Assembly (NCBI GenBank): GCA_023935145.1
Contig: CM043698.1
Span: 72,856,001-72,920,000, forward strand
Source of the DNA: Bretschneidera sinensis
Lineage: Eukaryota; Streptophyta; Magnoliopsida; Brassicales; Akaniaceae
DNA length: 64,000 nucleotides
Reading direction: 5' to 3'
Every line of letters begins with the position of its first letter. Position 1 is the first letter of the stretch. Below the pieces are notes generated by a model. The model made no database searches, was not told the origin of the DNA, and was given only the letters and a program-made list of their open reading frames with translations. The translations under genes were made by a program, and so were the position numbers. Of this stretch, positions 58,713-64,000 are shown in pieces.

Positions 58713-59150
58713 GGAACACCTTCTTGAAGAATGAACTCTTTACCAAAGGAAATATTTTCGGTTGAGAATGCTTGTTGTGATGTGCTTTAGACCAAATAAG
58801 TAGGATAAAATCAACAGTAGGAGGATGCATATCAACTACTGCCTCAATCATGTCTTCAATCTTGTCCTGGTCGTGCTTGCAATCCATGGTCTCAACTTGC
58901 TCGACAAAGACTTCTGGCTTGTCTTGGGGTGTCTCAGAGTCAATGATCTTGGATACTTCATCTTCTTGGTTCTTATGTTAGAGTTGAGAATCATTAACCT
59001 TATCCTACTTTGATGGATCTGGAAGGAAACCATTGTTGCAAGAAAAATTGGCGGTGAAGCTTACTATTCTCATAGAAACCCTATCAAGTACCTGTTGAAG
59101 CTGGAGTAACTCATCTTTGGACATAGTTGGTTCCCTTGGAGAGTAATTCT
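58713..59150 (-). repeat. Family X internal coding-like region, unrecognised
   Basis: On the minus strand MSKDELLQLQQVLDRVSMRI (from 59125) and, in another frame, EDEVSKIIDSETPQDKPEVF then VEQVETMDCKHDQDK and IEDMIEAVVDMHPPTVDFIL read as protein-like, acidic sequence. The same passages recur near 63500-63860 and partly near 44150-44300. They match no family I recognise, and could be further captured host exons. Confidence 0.5.
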
Positions 59151-59575
59151 GCAATCTCAAAAATGAAAACATATGCAGAATTAAATCAAATCAATCTTTC
59201 TGAATTACTAGCACAAAGATGAGAGATTTTATTACTTAATATAGAAAAGATAATTGATTATAAAATAATTAGGCAATCAATCTCATTTAGTTGAGTAATA
59301 AATAATTCTAGGCAAGTAATTAAGGAGATGGAGTTATAGAGATGCAAACTAGATTTATAGTGGTTCGGCAATATCGGAATCCTTTTGACCCTACGTCCAC
59401 TCTCTTCAAGGATCCTCCTTGAAGCCTTTCACTAAGACAAGCAACTTCATGGTTGTTGCTCAAACCAAATACAAATAAGCAGCTTCAAGGGTGTTGCTTC
59501 AACCTTTTTCAGAAGAGTCCTAAGTTTTCTACTCAAGTGTATATACCTAACACTTACTAGCTGACAAAAGTTACA
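59150..59575 (-). repeat. Copia-LTR-like stretch inside family X
   Basis: GTGTTAGGTATATACACTTG, a GAGTGGACGTAGGGTC block and CCGAACCACTATAAATC on the minus strand resemble copia LTR sequence. Part (59495-59575) recurs at 47386-47480, so it belongs to the family X internal region or was nested there before duplication. Confidence 0.4.
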
Positions 59576-59804
59576 AAGTGTATCTTTGGATTCAAACCTA
59601 TAATTTAGCTCATTAGTCTTTGAAGTTGCATTTCATTATTCTCCTTGAATTTGATCTTTTGGAGAGCTTCTTGACTTTTGAGATCTTTAAAATTGATTGA
59701 CCAGATTCTACAATCTTGATATCCTTTGATGTATAAGCACTATTAACAATTTCTATCACTTAAGTAATATCATTTGTGATTCAGGGTCAACTAACACTTG
59801 ATCA

Positions 59805-59911
59805 ACAGAGATAATAATTTTCTCAACAAACCCATATGGATCAAAAAACTTATGTAACACATCCTATGTGACTAGATATAATACATCATGAATGATCACA
59901 CAAAGGATTCA
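59805..59911 (-). pseudogene. PTB-like RRM fragment inside family X, 60 kb copy
   Basis: It has the same stretch as at 48545-48648: ILCVIIHDVLYLVT, a stop, then DVLHKFFDPYGFVEKI. Differences between the two copies show independent decay. Confidence 0.55.
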
Positions 59912-60168
59912 GGTTAGCTCAACTGAGCCTTTACTCATAAAGTGGATATAAATTTTTTAAAAAACTTTTTTGTTCTGATTTTTCTGTATTTTTTTCTCAT
60001 AAACTAAACAAAGCAAAATAAAAAAGAATGTAGAACTCTGTTCACGAAACTGAAAGCAATTTTTTTAGATTTCTTTTCTCAGTGATTTGGGCTAAGGTTG
60101 GTTTAGTAGATGTATGGTGATTTGGGTATAGGGTTGGTCTAGGGTTGGTCTAGGCTTTGATACCAAAC

Positions 60169-60537
60169 TGATGTAGAATAAGAAGTAAGGAAAAAAAAGA
60201 AATGAAGAGATAAATCAATGGAAACTAGTCTACCTTGGGATTGGAAAAGAAGCCAGACTACCCGAAAGTTGAGAAGAAATTAATACTAAATATCTATAAT
60301 TTTTATTTATCCAAAGCTGATTAAAAATTAACAGGGACCTCTATTTTATATAGATCTTTAAGAATCCTAGTCCTAATCCAACACTTTAACTAAAGAAAGT
60401 CAATAATGATAAAATACTATGTTCTAACCCTATCCCAAAAAATTAAATCCTATTCAAATGCTATGTCCTAAAATCCTTACTAAAATATAATTTTTTCATG
60501 ATTACTAATATATAAATTTATCCACATATCCTTCCCT
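60169..60537 (-). repeat. Family X LTR, 60 kb copy (5' LTR)
   Basis: It is closest to the LTR at 48881-49247, ends CTACATCA on the minus strand and is followed by TTTGGTATCAAAGCC. The outer end is degraded. Confidence 0.75.
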
Positions 60538-60540
60538 ATA

Positions 60541-60660
60541 TGCGGCCTCGTCACAAACAAAAATCATGTCCACCTGCCCATCATTTGGTGAGTATGCAAA
60601 CCTCATGTCCTTGGTCATTTCTCTCCAATGAGCATCACGAAGAGGGCGGGCAGTGCACAG
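60541..60660 (-). pseudogene. Unrecognised 40-codon coding-like fragment
   Basis: The minus strand is open for exactly 40 codons up to the LTR edge: LCTARPLRDAHWREMTKDMR, then FAYSPNDGQVDMIFVCDEAA. GC content and amino acid composition are like a real plant exon and unlike the AT-rich flanks. I do not recognise the family. There is no start codon or splice evidence. Confidence 0.35.
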
Positions 60661-61509
60661 TTTATATATTAGTCCCATGCTTGATATCGAATTTTGAAAA
60701 AAGGTAGTCTAAGTTTACGATGACACCAATAATCCAATCTGCACTTAATTATGAAAAGTTTCAATATAGTATATGTGCAATAATTTTTACAATAACTTTC
60801 ATATATTTGAGCAGATTAATGTCAATGACATATGCAGAATTTTATATGCTAATCTTACTAAGTGTGAATTAAAGAAATTTGTTGCATGATAGTATATGAT
60901 TTCTTTTATAAAGGGGTGCAAGTTGAACAACGCTTATTAACCCTAACAAATGAAATTTATTGTTTTTATATAAATTTCTATAATAGAATTGAGTATTATT
61001 ATATTTGATTGTAATGGCGTCGATTACTTTTTAGTTGATGAAACTTGCCGTAGAAGTTAATACGTAGAATTAATTAGGAAGCACAAACTTACCTTATAAG
61101 TTAATAGGTAGAACTAAAATATTAAGAAGCACATATTATTGCTTTCTCTTTTGGTGCTTTCTAATGATTCTTTATAATCTTCTTCATGTTAAGAAATAAT
61201 TGAGTTACCAATTATCCCAAAAGTTTACGCTGATGGGAAATTACCCCATTAATTTTTTTATATTTTAACGCGCCCTCACATGTGTAAGCCAAAAAAAATG
61301 ATTAAATGTTTTACATGTGAAACCCAAATGAAAGAAAGCCCTATCTAAAAGGGAAACAAATTGAGTCAAAAAATTATAATGAAAAAGGGGCATCCCCAAG
61401 ACTTAGAGCTCTTCTCATACCATGTTAAGAAATAACCGAGTAACCAATTATCTTAAAAGTCTAAATTGATTGGAAAGAGCTCAATTATTTCTTTATACTT
61501 TAACACTCC
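60661..61509. other. Intergenic DNA with two related short repeats
   Basis: 60680-60830 matches 49300-49470 upstream of the NF-YB relic. CATGTTAAGAAATAA..GAGT(T/A)ACCAATTAT blocks at about 61187-61270 and 61421-61508 are two direct copies of one dispersed repeat. No gene seen. Confidence 0.55.
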
Positions 61510-61513
61510 ATGT

Positions 61514-62053
61514 TCTTAGTTGAGGCTTCCTAATAAATTCAATCGTAATATGTGCTTTTCAATTAATTTTATGTATTAACTTCTAAAGCAAGTTGATTTT
61601 TGCAAATAAATGAGAAGTTTCATTAAACGAAAAATAATGGACGTCATCGATATTTTTGTAAAGTTGATCTAATAGGATGATGCTTAATAGTTAATAGTTC
61701 CAATATGCACACTATTATACATATCGACCACAAGTATTGCATAACAACACATCATCCATGCATGTACTTTCACTGAAATCTGGATTTTTTTTTCCAAAAT
61801 AGAGGGATTTAAATAATATTTTTTTTTTTGTGAAAAAGGAAATATCATTTTTACCATAATAGGATACTTATCATCTTATTTCTATAATAGGACACTCTTT
61901 GCTACATAGACTCCAAATCATCTTCTTCTTTTGTAAAAAAAAATTCGTAAGAATAGTCCATGTAATCATTACTTGTTCCATATGGGAAAAAACAGCTTGT
62001 AAGCATGCACATCTTCTTAGGCAAGAATGGACAGTAGACAACCAAAAGGTAAG
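61514..62053. repeat. Duplicated flank of family X, second copy
   Basis: It joins the 55137-55258 block directly to the 57626-57995 block. Compared with this copy, the first locus has about 2.37 kb extra (55259-57625). Confidence 0.75.
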
Positions 62054-62422
62054 TGATGTAGAACAGAAAGTGAGAAAGAAAGAGAAAAGAAGAGATAAAG
62101 AAATGGAAATTAGGCTACCTTAGGGATTGAAAAATAATTTAGGTTACTTGAAGGTTGAGATGAAATTGATACTCAATATCAATAATTTTTATTCATTCAA
62201 AGCTAACTGAAAATTGGCAAGACCTCTCTTATATAGACATTTAAGAATCCTAGTCCTACTACAACACTTTAAATATAAAAAAATCAACACTAATCAAATA
62301 TTATTTCCTAATTATATTCCAAGAAATTAAATCCTAATAAAATATTATGTCCTAAGATCCCTACTAAAATATAATTCTTTTATGATTACAAATTTTTTCT
62401 CATACCTTTCTGTACCCCATCA
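62054..62422 (-). repeat. Family X LTR, 62 kb copy
   Basis: It starts (minus) TGATGGGGTACAGAAAGG and ends TCTACATCA, with both canonical ends intact. It is highly similar to the LTR at 57996-58366. Confidence 0.82.
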
Positions 62423-62590
62423 TTCTCCACCACTTAGAAAAAACTCGACCTCGAGATTTGAAGTGATGAAGTAGCACTATCTGTGATGCTTATATTAATA
62501 TAGTCATGTTACCAGACATCCATGGAGAGGCACATTACGGTACTTGTATGCTTCTCGCTGAAATCTTATTAAAAATGGAGCGTATGGATT

Positions 62591-62763
62591 GGCCAATAGC
62601 TAGATAAACACATATTACATTTTGCCAATGTTGATTAATAATTGTATACGTGGCTACTGCTGTTTTATCAGTCTTTCTGTCCCAATAATTAATTCTCGCT
62701 ACCCACATCCTATCGGGATCATCGAATCAATAGCAATAAGTTCTGTTTGAGGAGGCTCATATA
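62591..62763 (-). pseudogene. atpA: Chloroplast atpA fragment in family X, copy 2
   Basis: This is the best-preserved copy. The minus strand reads [13 protein letters not shown], a stop, then RELIIG in one frame, matching chloroplast ATP synthase alpha. The Walker A region and NQ(Q)GQNVICVY segment follow with small changes (TTGATTAATAATTG and CATTTTGCCAATGTTG on the plus strand). Confidence 0.85.
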
Positions 62764-62837
62764 CCGAACATCTTCTTGAAGAACAACCTCTTTACCAGAG
62801 GAAAATGTTTTGGTTGAGAATGCGTGTTGTAGAGGTG

Positions 62838-63093
62838 CTACTCAATATCAATCGTTTTTATTCATTCAAAGCTAACTGAAAATTTGCAAGACCTCTCTTA
62901 TATAGAGACATTTAAGAATCCTAGTCATACTACAACACTTTAAATATAAAAAAATCAACACTAATCAAATACTATCTCCTAATCCTATCCCAAGAAATTA
63001 AATCCTAATAAAATATTGTGTCCTAAGATCCCTACTAAAATATAATTCTTTTATGGTTACAAATTTTTTCTCATACCTTTCTGTACCCCATCA
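62838..63093 (-). repeat. Family X LTR, partial copy
   Basis: It keeps the outer two thirds (TGATGGGGTACAGAAAGG to GATATTGAGTA on the minus strand) and is cut by the tandem-duplication junction at about 62838. Confidence 0.8.
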
Positions 63094-63261
63094 TTCTCCA
63101 CCACTTAGAAAAAATTCGACCTCGAGGTTTGAAGTGATGAAGTAGCACTATCTGTGATACTTATAAAAATATAGTCATGTTACCAGACACCCATGGAGAG
63201 GCACATTATGGTACTTGTATGCTTCTCACCGAAATCTTATTAAAAATGGAGCGTATGGATT

Positions 63262-63434
63262 GGCCAATAGCTAGATAAACACTATTACATTTTGCCCATG
63301 TTGATTGATAATTGTATACGTGGCTACTGTTCTTTTATCAGTCTTTCTATCCCAATAATTAATTCTTGCTACCCACATCCTATCAGGATCATTGAATCAA
63401 TAGCAATAAGTTCTGTTTGAGGAAGCACATATAC
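63262..63434 (-). pseudogene. atpA: Chloroplast atpA fragment in family X, copy 3
   Basis: Same 57-codon span as the copies at 58.5 and 62.6 kb: [17 protein letters not shown] reading on the minus strand, followed by RINYWD-type shifted DNA. Substitutions shared with copy 2 show both come from the local duplication. Confidence 0.82.
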
Positions 63435-64000
63435 AGAACATCTTCTTGAAGAACAAGCTCTTTACCAGAGGAAAATGTTTTGGTTGAGAATGCGTGTTAT
63501 AGAGGTGTTTTAGACCAAATAAGTAGGATAAAATCAACAGTAGGAGGATGCATATCAACTACTACCTCAATCATATCTTCAATCTTATCCTGGTCGTGCT
63601 TGCAATCCGTGGTCTCAACTTGCTCGACAAAGACTTATGGCTTGTCTTGGGGTTTCTTAGAGTCAATGATCTTGGATGCTTCGTCTTCTTGGTTCTTATA
63701 TTAGAGTTGAGCATCATTAACCTTATCCTACTTTGATGGGTCTGGAATGAAACCATTCTTGCAAGAAAAATTGGCGGTGATGCTTACTATTCTCTTAAAA
63801 ACCCAATCAAGTACTTGTTGAAGCTTGAGTAACTCATCTTTGGACATAGTTGGCTCCCTTGGAGAGTAATACTTATCTGACAACAATAATCATAATTACA
63901 ACAACCACTCAAAAAAATTTAACCCAAAAAACATCTTGGTGCCTAGTAAATTGCAAGAGCATGAAAATCAGTATCAGTTTGAGAGATTGTTGGTCCAAAA
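63435..64000 (-). repeat. Family X internal region running out of the window
   Basis: It matches 58713-59150, including MSKDELLKLQQVLDWV-like and EDEASKIIDSKKPQDKP-like readings on the minus strand. Similarity to the first copy stops near 63870, and no 5' LTR is reached before the window end. Confidence 0.65.

Larger units (their letters stand above)
57996..60540 (-). mobile_element. Family X, possible complete non-autonomous LTR element
   Basis: On the minus strand the order is 5' LTR (about 60537-60169), primer site TTTGGTATCAAAGCC, internal DNA with captured gene pieces, an AAGTGGTGGAGAA purine tract, and 3' LTR (58366-57996). Total length is about 2.5 kb. No gag or pol domain is visible. 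The two LTRs are only about 75-80% alike by eye and no target duplication is evident. This is either a very old insertion or a mosaic of two subfamilies. Gene-carrying LTR elements such as maize Bs1 are the closest known precedent. Confidence 0.55.
62168..63507. repeat. Tandem duplication within family X, unit about 670 bp
   Basis: The block from ACTCAATATCAA (about 62171) through the LTR, the plastid-derived segment and GAGAATGCGTGTTGTAGAGGTG (about 62837) is followed at once by ACTCAATATCAA again (62840) and a second pass ending near 63507. The second pass continues into the internal region. Unequal exchange or replication slippage is likely. Confidence 0.85.

Overview
The window is nuclear DNA of a eudicot plant. 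Evidence: two intact secreted pathogenesis-related PR-1 genes, a relic of a LEC1-type NF-YB gene, plant-lineage LTR retrotransposons (Athila and Tat Ty3 elements, several Ty1/copia elements), a PIF/Harbinger relic with plant-style introns, and AT-rich intergenic DNA. The species cannot be fixed from the sequence. Gene density is very low, as in a repeat-rich or pericentromeric region.

Layout. 1-2805: the 5' end of a minus-strand copia element abutting a decayed Tat-like Ty3 gag on the plus strand. 2806-6560: AT-rich DNA with a diverged ~260 bp dimer, a MITE and an (AT)n tract. 6561-11120: complete copia element 1, with identical 216 bp LTRs, TSD CATGC, no capsid gag and one in-frame stop. 11330-11700: first two exons of a small unrecognised host gene. 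12595-17507: complete but decayed copia element 2 (TSD ATTAC). 18354-22582: two minus-strand PR-1 paralogues, one basic and one near-neutral. 22600-29470: gene-poor DNA with MITEs, SINE-like fragments and a tandem duplication.

29470-44115: a Tat-type Ty3 element split by a complete 10.8 kb Athila element (30374-41161, TSD ATTCC). The host Tat copy ends in a mosaic of four unrelated tandem-repeat families. 45205-46540: PIF/Harbinger transposase pseudogene. 49557-54921: complete copia element 3 (TSD ACATG), inserted exactly inside a LEC1-type NF-YB histone-fold relic.

44118-44831 and 47380-64000 hold repeated copies of an LTR repeat family, called X here (LTRs ~370 bp, ends TGATG/CATCA, Met-tRNA-like primer site). 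Its internal DNA has no recognisable retroelement proteins but carries pieces of other genes: a 57-codon stretch matching chloroplast atpA and an RRM-like stretch matching plant polypyrimidine-tract-binding proteins. The most notable observations are this gene-capturing family, a ~140 bp LTR segment shared between the Athila element and copia element 3, the copia insertion into the NF-YB relic, and the satellite-like mosaic at the Tat 3' end.

Only the two PR-1 genes look intact and functional. They are expected to act outside the cell in pathogen defence. Everything else with coding similarity is mobile DNA, a relic or an incomplete gene.
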